From Phocaeicola massiliensis B84634 = Timone 84634 = DSM 17679 = JCM 13223 (GTDB lineage: Bacteria > Bacteroidota > Bacteroidia > Bacteroidales > Bacteroidaceae), in NCBI RefSeq assembly GCF_000382445.1, contig NZ_KB905472.1, positions 2,627,278 to 2,691,277 of the forward strand: 64,000 bases of DNA, in the 5' to 3' direction. Positions 26,281-35,773 of this stretch are shown here, one piece after another. The position numbers and the translations under genes are program-made. Numbering within the stretch: the stretch's first letter is position 1; the number at the start of each line of letters is the position of its first letter. The notes beneath the pieces are model-generated. The model had not been told where the DNA came from and searched no databases. It was given only the letters and a program-made list of their open reading frames with translations.

Positions 26281-26314
26281 AACGCCTTATTACCAACAAA
26301 GGTAACAAAGCGTT
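26281..26314 (-). terminator. Terminator of the RND efflux operon
   Basis: A 14-bp stem with two G-T pairs and a 6-nt loop; T-runs on both sides (five Ts on either strand), so it can work in both directions. It lies 20 nt after the RND pump stop codon. Confidence 0.8.
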
Positions 26315-26335
26315 TTTCTTTCCGGCTAAAAACAA

Positions 26336-29300
26336 TTATTTTTTCTTAGTCAACCATTTCTCCTGAATATTCTGCATCACTTCATACCAGTTAGGAATAT
26401 AAATGGTAGCAAAAATTGTATTCACTGCCATACCGAATACCACTGCCGCACCCAGCGCCACACGGCTGCCTGCACCGGCTCCTGTGGCAAACAACAACGG
26501 CATCACACCCAGCACGAAGGTAAATGAAGTCATCAGGATAGGACGCAAGCGCACATGCCCTGCCTCGTATGCCGCCTCACGGATAGGATTGCCGGCCTTA
26601 CGGTAATCACGGGCGAACTCCACAATCAAGATACCATTCTTCGCAGACAAAGCAATCAGCAGAATAATACCGATCTGCGTATAGATACTGACCGGAACTC
26701 CCATCACCCAGCAACCGAGCATCGCACCCAGAATAGCTACGGGCAAGCCCATCACAGCAGCGACCGGACTTGTCCAGCTTTCATACTGTGCCGCCAACAC
26801 CAGATATGCCACCAGCAACGCCATAATCAGAATAATGGTAGTGGTATTACCGGAATGAGTTTCCTGATAAGCAACTGAAGTCCATTCATAACCAAACTCA
26901 TTGCCCAATTGATTTTTTATCAAGCTCCCCACAGCCTCTATCGCCTGTCCGGAACTGCTTCCGGCAGCCGGAGTGATAGTGATGGAAGCGGCCGAATACA
27001 TATTATACCGGTTTATCTGGTCCATACCCAGCTTCTGCTCTATCTGCGTAAAACTGCTGAAGGGAACCATCTCTCCCTTTGAATTGGCCACACTCAGTTT
27101 CAGCACATCATCTATCACCTTCTGTGCCTGCTCACCGGCTTCCAGTTTCACTTGATAAATACGGCCAAATTCCACAAAGTCGTTGACATAAGCCTGTCCC
27201 ATGTAATACCCCAATGTAGAGAACACCTGGTTCAACTGTAAGCCCATCAACTGAACTTTGTCACGGTCTATATTCAGAAAATACTGAGGGACATCTGCCT
27301 GATACATACTACTCATGGAAGCAATGGCCGGTTCAGTGTGATAATTGACCAGCAAAGCCTCAACCGCCTTTTGCAGTTCCTCGGCACCCAAAGACTTACG
27401 GTCTTCCAGTTCAAGCTGCAAGCCGCCTGTATTACCCATACCCGGAATAGCCGGAGGAATAATACCAAAAACCTGAGCCTCCTGAATCATGGCATAAGCC
27501 TGTCCGTTAAAACGATTGACCACTGCCTGGGCCGTATGCTCCTTGCCCGCACGTTCCTTCCAATTTTTCAGCACCACAAAATAAGTAGCCGCGTTAGGCA
27601 GCTGCCCTCCTCCCATGATACTGAACCCGTTTACTCCCAAATAAGTCTTCACTTCGGGATACTCTGCCAAAATAGCATCAATCTGTTTACCCACCCTCTG
27701 CGTACGTTCCAAAGAAGAAGCAGCCGGAAGCTGAATGGCAATCATAAAGTATCCGTCATCTTCTTCGGGTATAAAGGTACTCGGCCATTTCACAAACATC
27801 AGAATGGCAATGATTGATATAACCACATAAGAGCCGATGGCAATGACCGGCCGTGCCAACAACCATTTCACCGAAGCGTCATAAACCCGCTGCATCCAGT
27901 CATTCATACTGTCAAACCACCGGAACAAGCGTGCTTTATGAGCCGGAGTGGGACGTAACAACAAGGCACAGACTGCCGGCGTCAATGTCAGTGAATTGAA
28001 ACCGCTTATCACCGTAGAAGCCGCGATGGTCAAAGCAAACTGCTTATAAAGCTGCCCGGAAATACCGCTAATCAGCGTAGTAGGAATAAATACGGCAAGC
28101 AGTACCAGCACCACTCCGACAATAGGCCCGGTAATCTCCCCCATCGCCTGCTCGGTAGCGGCACGAGCATCCAGTTTCCCTTCGTCCAGAATACGGGTAG
28201 CATTCTCGGTCACCACAATGGCATCATCCACCACAATGGCAATAGCCAGGATCAACCCGAACAGAGTCAGCGTATTGATAGAGAAGCCCAAGGCAGCCAT
28301 TACTGCCAATGTTCCGATAAGGGATACAGGGATAGTGAGGCATGGGATAAGAACCGCCCGCCAGCTTTGCAGGAAGAAAAAGATAACCAGCACCACCAGG
28401 ATAATCGCTTCCACGAAAGTCTTCATCACTTCGTCAATGGAGTCATGCACCACATCTGTGGTATCCAACGTCACATTGTACTTCACCCCGGCCGGAAATG
28501 TCTCGGCCAGTTCCGCCATGCGCGCACGAACTCCCTTGGATACATCCAGCGAATTACTTCCCGGCAGCTGATAGACGGCGATAGCAGCCGTAGGTTGTCC
28601 TTTCAACCTGGAAACAACTCCGTACTCGGCACTGCCCAGCTCGATTCTGCCAACGTCCCTCAGACGGAGCACTTTCCCCTGGTCTTCCACTCTCAATATG
28701 ATGTCGCCGAACTCTTCGGGAGTAGAGAGACGTCCCTTTACATTCAGCGTATATTGAAAATCATTATCGGCTGAGTTGCCGATGGGCTGTCCCACATAAC
28801 CGGCAGACACTTCCATATTCTGACTTTGAATGGCAGAGTAAACCTGCTGCGGAGTAATATTGCGGATACGCATGGTTTCGGGATTCAACCATACACGCAT
28901 GGAGTAATCACCGGCTCCCATGACATTCACCGCTCCCACTCCCGGTACACGAGTCAACTGGTCTACCAGATTCAAATTGGCATAATTGGTCAGATAGAGG
29001 CCATCATAAATACTGTCACCGCTCAGTGTAAGCATCATCACAATATTGGATGACTGCTTCTGCACCGTTACTCCTTGCACTTTCACCGCTTCGGGCAGGG
29101 AATTCAATGCCACACTGACACGGTTTTGCACCATCACGGTAGCCATATCGACATCCGTTCCCACTTCGAAAGTCACGGTCAGCGAATAAGCACCCGATGC
29201 GGAAGAATTGGAGCTCATATACAACATTCCATCCACACCGTTCACCTGCTGTTCAATGGGGATACCTACGGTCTGTGCGACCGTTTCAGCATTAGCTCCC

Positions 29301-29452
29301 GGATATACCGCACTGACTTGCACGGTAGGCGGCGTAATATCGGGATATTGCGCCACGGGCAATATATTTAATGTAACAAGTCCGGCCACCACAAATAACA
29401 AAGCCAGTACTGTGGCAAATATAGGCCGTTCTATGAAGAATTTTGAAAACAT
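26336..29452 (-). CDS. RND-family efflux pump, inner-membrane transporter (AcrB/MexB type)
   Basis: 1038 aa, the usual length of HAE1 RND pumps. N-terminus [28 protein letters not shown], the proton-relay pair in [16 protein letters not shown] (helix 4), porter-domain motifs (DIYLPGSNSL-like [26 protein letters not shown]) and [17 protein letters not shown] are visible. It expels drugs, bile salts or other amphiphiles using proton influx, with the MFP and OMF encoded just upstream. Starts 3 nt after the MFP stop; third gene of the OMF-MFP-RND operon. Confidence 0.96.
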   Translation of the reverse strand: MFSKFFIERPIFATVLALLFVVAGLVTLNILPVAQYPDITPPTVQVSAVYPGANAETVAQTVGIPIEQQVNGVDGMLYMSSNSSASGAYSLTVTFEVGTDVDMATVMVQNRVSVALNSLPEAVKVQGVTVQKQSSNIVMMLTLSGDSIYDGLYLTNYANLNLVDQLTRVPGVGAVNVMGAGDYSMRVWLNPETMRIRNITPQQVYSAIQSQNMEVSAGYVGQPIGNSADNDFQYTLNVKGRLSTPEEFGDIILRVEDQGKVLRLRDVGRIELGSAEYGVVSRLKGQPTAAIAVYQLPGSNSLDVSKGVRARMAELAETFPAGVKYNVTLDTTDVVHDSIDEVMKTFVEAIILVVLVIFFFLQSWRAVLIPCLTIPVSLIGTLAVMAALGFSINTLTLFGLILAIAIVVDDAIVVTENATRILDEGKLDARAATEQAMGEITGPIVGVVLVLLAVFIPTTLISGISGQLYKQFALTIAASTVISGFNSLTLTPAVCALLLRPTPAHKARLFRWFDSMNDWMQRVYDASVKWLLARPVIAIGSYVVISIIAILMFVKWPSTFIPEEDDGYFMIAIQLPAASSLERTQRVGKQIDAILAEYPEVKTYLGVNGFSIMGGGQLPNAATYFVVLKNWKERAGKEHTAQAVVNRFNGQAYAMIQEAQVFGIIPPAIPGMGNTGGLQLELEDRKSLGAEELQKAVEALLVNYHTEPAIASMSSMYQADVPQYFLNIDRDKVQLMGLQLNQVFSTLGYYMGQAYVNDFVEFGRIYQVKLEAGEQAQKVIDDVLKLSVANSKGEMVPFSSFTQIEQKLGMDQINRYNMYSAASITITPAAGSSSGQAIEAVGSLIKNQLGNEFGYEWTSVAYQETHSGNTTTIILIMALLVAYLVLAAQYESWTSPVAAVMGLPVAILGAMLGCWVMGVPVSIYTQIGIILLIALSAKNGILIVEFARDYRKAGNPIREAAYEAGHVRLRPILMTSFTFVLGVMPLLFATGAGAGSRVALGAAVVFGMAVNTIFATIYIPNWYEVMQNIQEKWLTKKK

Positions 29453-29455
29453 ACA

Positions 29456-30592
29456 TTATTGTTTTTTGGTGGTTCCACTTTCCATTACCGGATTAATTTT
29501 CATGCCTTGACGTACTTTCAACAGAGCCTTGGTCACATATCTTTCGTTCGGAGAGAGTCCGCTTTTAACAATTCTCATATTTCCATCCGTCAACTGTCCC
29601 GGCTCAATATGACGGTAATTGACAATATTACTATCATTCACCACATACAGATATTTTCCAAGCTGGTCCGTACCGATAGAAGCATCGTTTACCAATATGG
29701 CATTGTCCGCTTCGCCGTACGGCAGCGTCACACTGACAAACAATCCGGGGCGCAGCGTACCTTCGGGATTATCCAACTCGGCACGCAGGCGAAGTGTTCC
29801 CGTTGTCAACGTTACATTCGGAGACAAGTAATCCAATCTTGCCTTCCATGTCCGGCTACCATCCGCACCCAAACTTAAAGTAACGAAGTGAGCAGCAGCC
29901 GGAATCTTGCTGTTGTTCTCCTGTACCAACTGATAAGTCAGGTATTGATTATCCGCGATATTAAAATAAGAATACATCCGGTCATCTTTATAAACTGTCG
30001 CTAATTTCACAGGTTGTAAAGCCCCTCCGATGTAAGCACCTACCGAATAATTGGAAATATCCACCACACCGCTACATGGAGCTTTCACATAGCAATAACT
30101 GAGATTGGTTCGTGCTGTCTTTAAAGCAGCTTCTGCATTGCTGACCGCCGCCTCACACGAAGTAACGGTGCTCTCAGCCTGCAAATATTGTATGCGACTC
30201 ACCGCATCGCTTTTTATAGCCTCTTTCATACGCTGATAACTGCTGACAGCATAATCCAGATTGGCCTGAGCCGTTTTAAGCTCCGCCTCTGCCTGCTTGA
30301 CGGCATTTTCATAAAGCGTCGGTTCAATCACAAACAACACCTGCCCCTGCTTTACCCGCGAACCCGGAGCAAAGTTCTTTGCCTGCAATACTCCATTGAC
30401 CCTTCCCACCAAATCTACTGTCGATTCAGCTTCGAGATAACCCGGATAATCCTTTGTGAGTGTGACATTCTGCACCATCGGACGCGCAACATCAATAGGC
30501 AAAGCTTCCATTGTCGTGCCGGAAGACTGTTTTTTATTGCAAGCCGTCAAAGTAAAAGCGGTCAGTGCAATGATTATCATTAATTTTTTCAT
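29456..30592 (-). CDS. Membrane-fusion protein of the RND efflux system (lipoprotein)
   Basis: 378 aa; N-terminal lipobox LTAC (Cys18) predicts a periplasmic lipoprotein. Lipoyl/hairpin region (GRVNGVLQAKNFAPGSRVKQGQVLFVIEP, AEAELKTAQANLDYAVSSYQRM) followed by the beta-barrel and membrane-proximal domains (LRPGLFVSVTLPYGE, SGLSPNERYVTKALLKVRQGMKI), typical of AcrA/MexA proteins. It bridges the RND pump and the outer-membrane factor. Confidence 0.95.
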   Translation of the reverse strand: MKKLMIIIALTAFTLTACNKKQSSGTTMEALPIDVARPMVQNVTLTKDYPGYLEAESTVDLVGRVNGVLQAKNFAPGSRVKQGQVLFVIEPTLYENAVKQAEAELKTAQANLDYAVSSYQRMKEAIKSDAVSRIQYLQAESTVTSCEAAVSNAEAALKTARTNLSYCYVKAPCSGVVDISNYSVGAYIGGALQPVKLATVYKDDRMYSYFNIADNQYLTYQLVQENNSKIPAAAHFVTLSLGADGSRTWKARLDYLSPNVTLTTGTLRLRAELDNPEGTLRPGLFVSVTLPYGEADNAILVNDASIGTDQLGKYLYVVNDSNIVNYRHIEPGQLTDGNMRIVKSGLSPNERYVTKALLKVRQGMKINPVMESGTTKKQ

Positions 30593-30637
30593 ATCTTGGT
30601 ATAGGCTTTAATTTATTTTACTTCTGTTATAAGAATC

Positions 30638-32029
30638 TTACCACCCTCCTCCCAATGCCTGATACATCTGTACAAGGCAAATCAACGAATAACCTTGTGC
30701 TTGCACTAAGGCATTTTCATAAGAAAGCAGTGAACGCTGTGCATCCAAGACATTTTGAAACGGGCTCAGCCCCTGCTTATACAAGTCAAGAGAAAGTTTA
30801 AACGCTTCTTTTCCCTGATTCACCATCTCACGGCAAGCCACAATCTGCTTAATGGAATTCCGGTAGCTGCTCATTGCATTATCCACCTCTTGCACAGCCG
30901 TCAGCACCGTATTGTTGAACCGATTGATTGTCTCATCCAATTGAGCACGTTGCAGTTTCACCGCATTCAGGCGTTGCCCTCCGTTAAAAATAGTCCAACT
31001 TATAGAAGGAGCAATACTCCAAGTCATACTGCTTCTTTTTGTCAAGTCTTTCATATCATGCGAAGCATAACCCAAAGAACCGTTCAGAAAGAAAGAAGGT
31101 AACCAATCCGACTTGGATGCCCCAAGCAGTGCAGCCTGTGCATTCACTTGCCTTTCTGCCGCACGCACATCGGGACGCCGCAACAAGAGTTGTCCCGGTA
31201 CTCCCACTTCCACCGGTTCTATATAGTCCGGCAACGGGTGACTGTTTTCCAAAGACGACGCCACATCCTGTGGATAAAGTCCCAACAACACAGCCAATGC
31301 ATTGGTATATTGGATAATGCCGGATTCGACAGAAGGAATGGAAGCCAATGTACTATAGTAAACAGATTTGGCCTGTGCGACATCCAGTTTCGACACCAAA
31401 CCGGTATTATAACGCACTTCTGTAATTTCCACCACAGCCTTCTGCGACAAGGCGTTACGCTGCAATACGCCTAATTCCTGCTGTGCTTCCCTTAGATTAA
31501 AATAAGCAGATGCTACCTCTGCACAAAGAGAAACCATCGTAGCATTATATTCTTCACGACTGGCGGCAAAACTCTCTTTCTGAGCTTTCACCCTTTGACG
31601 AATAGCACCAAACACATCTGCCTGCCAACTCATCTTCACTCCGGCATCAAAATACCCCACACGCGACTGAGACTGTCCGGTTCCGGTATTCCCACTGGTT
31701 TGCTGCCTGCTCCACCCGGCATCGAGTGACAAGGAAGGATAATATCCGGCACGCATAATTCTCAGATTCGCCTTTGCCATGTCCATACGGTTCATAGCCA
31801 TCAATGCCGAAGGATTCTGCTTCACCGCCACACGGATGAGTGAGTCAAGGGTAACATCTTCGAACACCTTCCACCAATGGTCATCCACCGGCAAAGCCTG
31901 TTGAAACATGGCATCCTGCTCCTGCCATCCGGCAGGCAGAGGATGAGACAAATATTTTTCCGCCTGTTGCCCCTTCACCCCCAGTGAAGAAAGAAACAAC
32001 ATAAAAAGAACAAAACGTATTCTCGCCAT
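30638..32029 (-). CDS. TolC/OprM-like outer-membrane factor
   Basis: 463 aa with signal peptide (FVLFMLFLSSLGVKGQ). Two copies of the OEP helical hairpin pattern (ALMAMNRMDMAKANLRIMRAGYYPSLSLDAGWSRQ and LLRRPDVRAAERQVNAQAALLGASKSDWLPSFFLNGSLGY). The second, with RRPDVRAAE and SWTIFNGG, is diagnostic of the NodT-type outer-membrane factors. First gene of the efflux operon. OMF first is a less usual order than MFP-RND-OMF, so its level may be highest. Confidence 0.93.
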   Translation of the reverse strand: MARIRFVLFMLFLSSLGVKGQQAEKYLSHPLPAGWQEQDAMFQQALPVDDHWWKVFEDVTLDSLIRVAVKQNPSALMAMNRMDMAKANLRIMRAGYYPSLSLDAGWSRQQTSGNTGTGQSQSRVGYFDAGVKMSWQADVFGAIRQRVKAQKESFAASREEYNATMVSLCAEVASAYFNLREAQQELGVLQRNALSQKAVVEITEVRYNTGLVSKLDVAQAKSVYYSTLASIPSVESGIIQYTNALAVLLGLYPQDVASSLENSHPLPDYIEPVEVGVPGQLLLRRPDVRAAERQVNAQAALLGASKSDWLPSFFLNGSLGYASHDMKDLTKRSSMTWSIAPSISWTIFNGGQRLNAVKLQRAQLDETINRFNNTVLTAVQEVDNAMSSYRNSIKQIVACREMVNQGKEAFKLSLDLYKQGLSPFQNVLDAQRSLLSYENALVQAQGYSLICLVQMYQALGGGW

Positions 32030-32125
32030 AATCTTATCACTTAATTTTCAAAACATAGTGATAAACAGCGTAGAATACGTTTTGTTTGAGAGGTAAGGCA
32101 CTTTAACTGCCTCTATGTATAATGC

Positions 32126-32668
32126 TTATTTTCCAAACAGATTATTAATCACCGACAAAGAACCTGTCAACAATCCGCCTAATTCATCCTGGTTAAACAT
32201 GACCACATAATTGGACGGAGCCAGCTGGAATTCGATTTGGTCAATGCCATTCTTACCTGTTTTCTTCAAATCTTTTGCCTTGATATTGTAATATCCGAAA
32301 CGACGGAATGTCTGATATACATCACCCCATTCGATATCAATGGATTGCAATACAGAAGCACCTCCCGAAACAGTAGGCAGTTCCAATACCTTTCCATTGC
32401 CCAGTGTCAGCAAACATTTGCTGTCATCCGGGATTTCCACTTCATGTCCTGAGCCGATGGTCACAGCCAAAGAGTAACGAATCGTACTTTTATACTGAAA
32501 TCCCGCTAAAGCCACATACACATTCATTCCATTTGATACTCCCAAGTCCATACCTGAACAAACCACGGTACGTACTCCCGCATCATTGGTTTTATCATAA
32601 ATCACATCCTGCGCCATAGCAGTGACACTAAGCATTGTCACTACAAATAAAAATAACAACTTTCTCAT
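32126..32668 (-). CDS. Small exported protein of unknown function
   Basis: 180 aa with signal peptide (LLFLFVVTMLSVTAMAQ). The mature part is beta-rich (VYVALAGFQYKSTIRYSLAVTIGSGHEVEIPDDSKCLLTLGNGKVLELP) with a C-terminal helix. No family recognised. It is 96 nt upstream of the efflux operon on the same strand, with a weak hairpin in between (about 32089-32115), so co-transcription is possible but uncertain. Confidence 0.55.
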   Translation of the reverse strand: MRKLLFLFVVTMLSVTAMAQDVIYDKTNDAGVRTVVCSGMDLGVSNGMNVYVALAGFQYKSTIRYSLAVTIGSGHEVEIPDDSKCLLTLGNGKVLELPTVSGGASVLQSIDIEWGDVYQTFRRFGYYNIKAKDLKKTGKNGIDQIEFQLAPSNYVVMFNQDELGGLLTGSLSVINNLFGK

Positions 32669-32857
32669 AATCCATTTATTTAATATTTCTTTTACTACTA
32701 TAGTACATACCTATTTTCGTAATAACAAAATACGACTAAATAGGATGACAAAGCTAACAATTATTTTTCTAAATAAAATTTATTCCTTCCTATTTCGTTC
32801 ATTCTCAAATAAATTCCTACCTTTAGGCAGTTGTACAACCATAAATAAAAATAGAAC

Positions 32858-33268
32858 ATGAAAAAGATGCTAATCACCCTGCTTCTGGCTATATCCACCG
32901 GCAGCCACGCAACCGTTCTGAAAAACGCTACAGACACATTCCCCCTTGTTTCCCTACAACAGAAAAAGGTAAACGATAACATAACACAAGACGAAAAATT
33001 ACCCAAAGCCTCCGTCATCTTTTGGATAGATTTGGATAAAAGTAAATCCAACAGTGGCAAAACGATTCGCAATGTCAAAGCAAAGGTTTCTATAAATAAA
33101 GAAGGAAAAATAAAAGTACTGGAATACAACAAGAAACAGCCTTTACTCATTACCAACAAAATAGACAAATGTCTTAAAACCTTCCGTGTAAAACCGGAAT
33201 GGATAGCAAGCGGAAGAGTGAAAGTGGGAGAAAATATTGTTTTTCTGCGCTTCTTGGACGAATACTAG
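32858..33268 (+). CDS. Small exported protein (DUF4891-like)
   Basis: 136 aa with signal peptide (MLITLLLAISTGSHA). The mature part reads SVIFWIDLDKSKS...IRNVKAKVSINKEGKIKVLEYNKKQ...KIDKCLKTFRVKPEWIASGRVKVGENIVFLRFLDEY. The last segment resembles a TonB C-terminal-like or DUF4891 pattern I associate with small Bacteroides periplasmic proteins. Function unknown. It is divergent from the 180-aa exported protein and 130 bp before the etf operon, which has its own promoter. Confidence 0.55.
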   Translation: MKKMLITLLLAISTGSHATVLKNATDTFPLVSLQQKKVNDNITQDEKLPKASVIFWIDLDKSKSNSGKTIRNVKAKVSINKEGKIKVLEYNKKQPLLITNKIDKCLKTFRVKPEWIASGRVKVGENIVFLRFLDEY

Positions 33269-33346
33269 CATGCAGACAAATTGCTCAAACTTCACAAAAA
33301 TGTGCATATTTATCGGCATATCCTTTTGTCGCTTAAATAGTTTGCT

Positions 33347-33354
33347 TAAATTTG
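33347..33354 (+). promoter_or_regulatory. Promoter of the etfB-etfA-acyl-CoA dehydrogenase operon
   Basis: TAAATTTG (full -7 match) with TTTG 18 nt upstream (33325-33328). The predicted start is about 36 nt before the etfB ATG. Confidence 0.6.
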
Positions 33355-33397
33355 CCGCCAAAACAGAACATTACTAATACCAAATATATTAAAGTAT

Positions 33398-34291
33398 ATG
33401 AGTTTAAAAATTGTAGTACTGGCAAAACAAGTTCCCGACACACGCAATGTGGGGAAAGATGCCATGAACGCTGACGGCACCATCAACCGTGCAGCACTTC
33501 CGGCCATCTTCAATCCGGAAGACCTGAACGCCTTGGAACAGGCACTCAGACTGAAAGACACACATCCCGGCTCTACGGTAACTATTCTGACCATGGGTCC
33601 CGGACGCGCTGCCGAAATTATTCGTGAAGGTTTATACAGAGGAGCAGACAATGGATATTTATTGACTGACCGTGCTTTTGCCGGTGCTGACACGTTGGCC
33701 ACTTCATACGCCATCGCTACGGCTATCCGCAAAATAGGCGAATATGACCTGATTATCGGCGGTCGTCAGGCTATCGACGGTGATACCGCACAGGTAGGTC
33801 CGCAGGTAGCAGAAAAGCTGGGATTAAGCCAGATTACTTACACCGAAGAAATTCTAAACGTGGACGAAACTGCCCGCCGCATCACCGTAAAACGCCACAT
33901 TGACGGAGGGGTAGAAACTGTGGAAGGTCCTCTGCCTATTGTACTGACTGTAAACGGAAGTGCAGCTCCCTGCCGTCCGCGCAATGCCAAATTGTTACAG
34001 AAATACAAACGCGCTCTCGGCGCACAGGAAAAAGCAGCCATCACTAAAGACGGTTCTGAACTGCCTTACGCTGAACTATATGAAAAATTCCCTTACCTGA
34101 ATATCACTGAATGGAGTGTGGCCGATGTAGAAGGCGACACCAAGCAGTGCGGTCTGTCAGGCTCTCCCACCAAAGTGAAGAAGATTGAAAACATCGTCTT
34201 CCAGGCAAAAGAAAGCAAGACCATGACAGGAAGCGACCAGGATGTGGAAGGATTGATTGTCGAACTGTTAGCTAACCATACAATAGGATAA
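33398..34291 (+). CDS. etfB: Electron transfer flavoprotein, beta subunit
   Basis: 297 aa, FixA/EtfB type. N-terminal MSLKIVVLAKQVPDTRNV, then NPEDLNALEQALRLKD, the AMP-binding region with YDLIIGGRQAIDGDTAQVGPQVAEKLG and MKRR-like ITVKRHIDGGVETVEG, and SPTKVKKI near the end. Forms a heterodimer with EtfA and passes electrons from acyl-CoA dehydrogenase, encoded in the same operon, to a quinone or another acceptor. Followed by etfA after 5 nt. Confidence 0.96.
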   Translation: MSLKIVVLAKQVPDTRNVGKDAMNADGTINRAALPAIFNPEDLNALEQALRLKDTHPGSTVTILTMGPGRAAEIIREGLYRGADNGYLLTDRAFAGADTLATSYAIATAIRKIGEYDLIIGGRQAIDGDTAQVGPQVAEKLGLSQITYTEEILNVDETARRITVKRHIDGGVETVEGPLPIVLTVNGSAAPCRPRNAKLLQKYKRALGAQEKAAITKDGSELPYAELYEKFPYLNITEWSVADVEGDTKQCGLSGSPTKVKKIENIVFQAKESKTMTGSDQDVEGLIVELLANHTIG

Positions 34292-34296
34292 CGATT

Positions 34297-35316
34297 ATGA
34301 ATAATGTATTTGTATATTGCGAGATTGAAGGCACAACAGTGGCCGATGTGAGTCTCGAACTTTTAACCAAAGGTCGTAAATTAGCTAATCAGTTAGGCTG
34401 CCAGCTTGAGGCAATCGCTGCCGGAACCGACCTTGCAGGAATTGAAAAACAAGTATTGCCCTACGGAGTAGACAAACTTCATGTATTCGATGCTCCGGGT
34501 CTGTTCCCTTATACTTCACTGCCCCATACTTCCATTTTGGTGAATCTGTTCAAAGAGGAAAAGCCACAAATCTGTCTGATGGGCGCTACTGTTATCGGCC
34601 GCGATCTGGGACCGCGTGTATCTTCCGCATTGACCAGCGGACTGACTGCCGACTGTACCCAGTTGGAAATCGGTACCCACGAAGACAAGAAGAACGGCAT
34701 CACTTATGAAAATCTGTTGTATCAGATTCGTCCCGCTTTCGGTGGTAACATCGTTGCAACCATTGTCAACCCCGAGCACCGCCCGCAGATGGCGACCGTT
34801 CGTGAGGGAGTGATGAAGAAAGAGATTCTGGATGAAAATTATAAGGGTGAAGTGGTGAACCACGACGTTGCCAAGTTTGTTCCTGAAACAGACTATGTAG
34901 TCAAAGTCATTGACCGTCACGTAGAAAAAGCCAAACATAACCTGAAAGGCGCACCTATCGTGATTGCCGGAGGCTATGGCATGGGATCTAAAGAAGGTTT
35001 TGACAAATTGTTCGAACTGGCCAAAGAACTTCACGCCGAAGTAGGTGCCAGCCGTGCAGCTGTCGATGCAGGTTATGCAGACCATGACCGTCAGATTGGC
35101 CAGACGGGTGTAACCGTCCGTCCCAAACTGTATATTGCTTGCGGTATCTCCGGACAAATCCAGCACATCGCAGGTATGCAGGATGCAGGTATCATCATCT
35201 CTGTAAACAGTGACCCGAACGCTCCGATCAACACCATTGCCGATTATGTGATTAACGGCACTGTGGAAGAAGTCGTTCCGAAATTGATTAAGTATTATAA
35301 AAAGAATTCAAAGTAG
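34297..35316 (+). CDS. etfA: Electron transfer flavoprotein, alpha subunit
   Basis: 339 aa, FixB/EtfA type. The C-terminal FAD-binding signature is clear: VIAGGYGMGSKEGFDKLFELAKELHAEVGASRAAVDAGYADHDRQIGQTG followed by PKLYIACGISGQIQHIAGM and SVNSDPNAPINTIADYVI. Partner of EtfB. Its TAG stop (35314-35316) is also the first unit of the AGTAGTCA repeat tract that precedes the inserted S23 gene. Confidence 0.96.
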   Translation: MNNVFVYCEIEGTTVADVSLELLTKGRKLANQLGCQLEAIAAGTDLAGIEKQVLPYGVDKLHVFDAPGLFPYTSLPHTSILVNLFKEEKPQICLMGATVIGRDLGPRVSSALTSGLTADCTQLEIGTHEDKKNGITYENLLYQIRPAFGGNIVATIVNPEHRPQMATVREGVMKKEILDENYKGEVVNHDVAKFVPETDYVVKVIDRHVEKAKHNLKGAPIVIAGGYGMGSKEGFDKLFELAKELHAEVGASRAAVDAGYADHDRQIGQTGVTVRPKLYIACGISGQIQHIAGMQDAGIIISVNSDPNAPINTIADYVINGTVEEVVPKLIKYYKKNSK

Positions 35317-35345
35317 TCAGTAGTAGTCATAAGTAGTCAAAGTAG
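35312..35345 (+). repeat. AGTAGTC direct-repeat tract upstream of the S23 gene
   Basis: Four degenerate AGTAGTC/AAGTAG units in a row, beginning inside the etfA stop codon. The tract has a mirror-like counterpart at 35723-35767 made of ACTACTTA/CTACT units, which is complementary to it. The two tracts bracket the S23 four-helix-bundle gene exactly. Confidence 0.55.
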
Positions 35346-35351
35346 AAAAAA

Positions 35352-35732
35352 ATGAAAAGTCAATCCTTTGAACAACTGATTGTTTGGCAAAAGGCACATT
35401 CGTATGTATTGGCCATTTACAAAATAACCAAGCAATATCCCAAAGAGGAATTATTCTGCTTGGTTAACCAGATGCGCCGTGCAGCAGCCTCTATCACTGC
35501 AAATATAGCGGAAGGATATGCTAAAATCAGCTCAAAGGACAAACTGCGTTTCTATAACATTTCACAAGGTTCGTTGGAAGAAACACGCAATTTCATTATC
35601 CTGTCGAAAGATTTAGGATACATCACATTGCAAGACAAAGAACAATTAGGCATACAAGCGGCCGAAATCAGCCGCCTGCTAAACGCCTACTGCATAGCCT
35701 TGTTGAAAAATGTATCGCCACCCACTACTTAA
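35352..35732 (+). CDS. Four-helix-bundle protein of the S23/IVS-encoded family
   Basis: 126 aa, all-helical. Family pattern: SFEQLIVWQKAHSYVLAIYKITKQYPKEE, LVNQMRRAAASITANIAEGYAK, FYNISQGSLEETRNFIILSKDLGYI. These proteins were first found in 23S rRNA intervening sequences and are related to the Avd proteins of diversity-generating retroelements; as stand-alone proteins their function is unknown. It sits between etfA and the acyl-CoA dehydrogenase gene of an otherwise uniform operon and is flanked by repeat tracts, which suggests it inserted there as a small mobile cassette. Confidence 0.88.
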   Translation: MKSQSFEQLIVWQKAHSYVLAIYKITKQYPKEELFCLVNQMRRAAASITANIAEGYAKISSKDKLRFYNISQGSLEETRNFIILSKDLGYITLQDKEQLGIQAAEISRLLNAYCIALLKNVSPPTT

Positions 35733-35767
35733 CTACCCTTAGCTACTATTAACCACTCTAACTACTA
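35723..35767 (+). repeat. ACTACTTA-type repeat tract downstream of the S23 gene
   Basis: Five degenerate units of the form (CC)ACTACTTA / CTACTATTA / CACTCTAACTACTA, starting inside the last codons of the S23 gene and ending 6 nt before the dehydrogenase ATG. Its complement resembles the AGTAGT tract upstream, so transcripts could pair across the gene. Confidence 0.5.
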
Positions 35768-35773
35768 AAAATT

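Noticed and set aside
35312..35767. Diversity-generating retroelement around the S23/Avd-like gene
   Set aside because: No reverse transcriptase and no template/variable repeat pair in the window.
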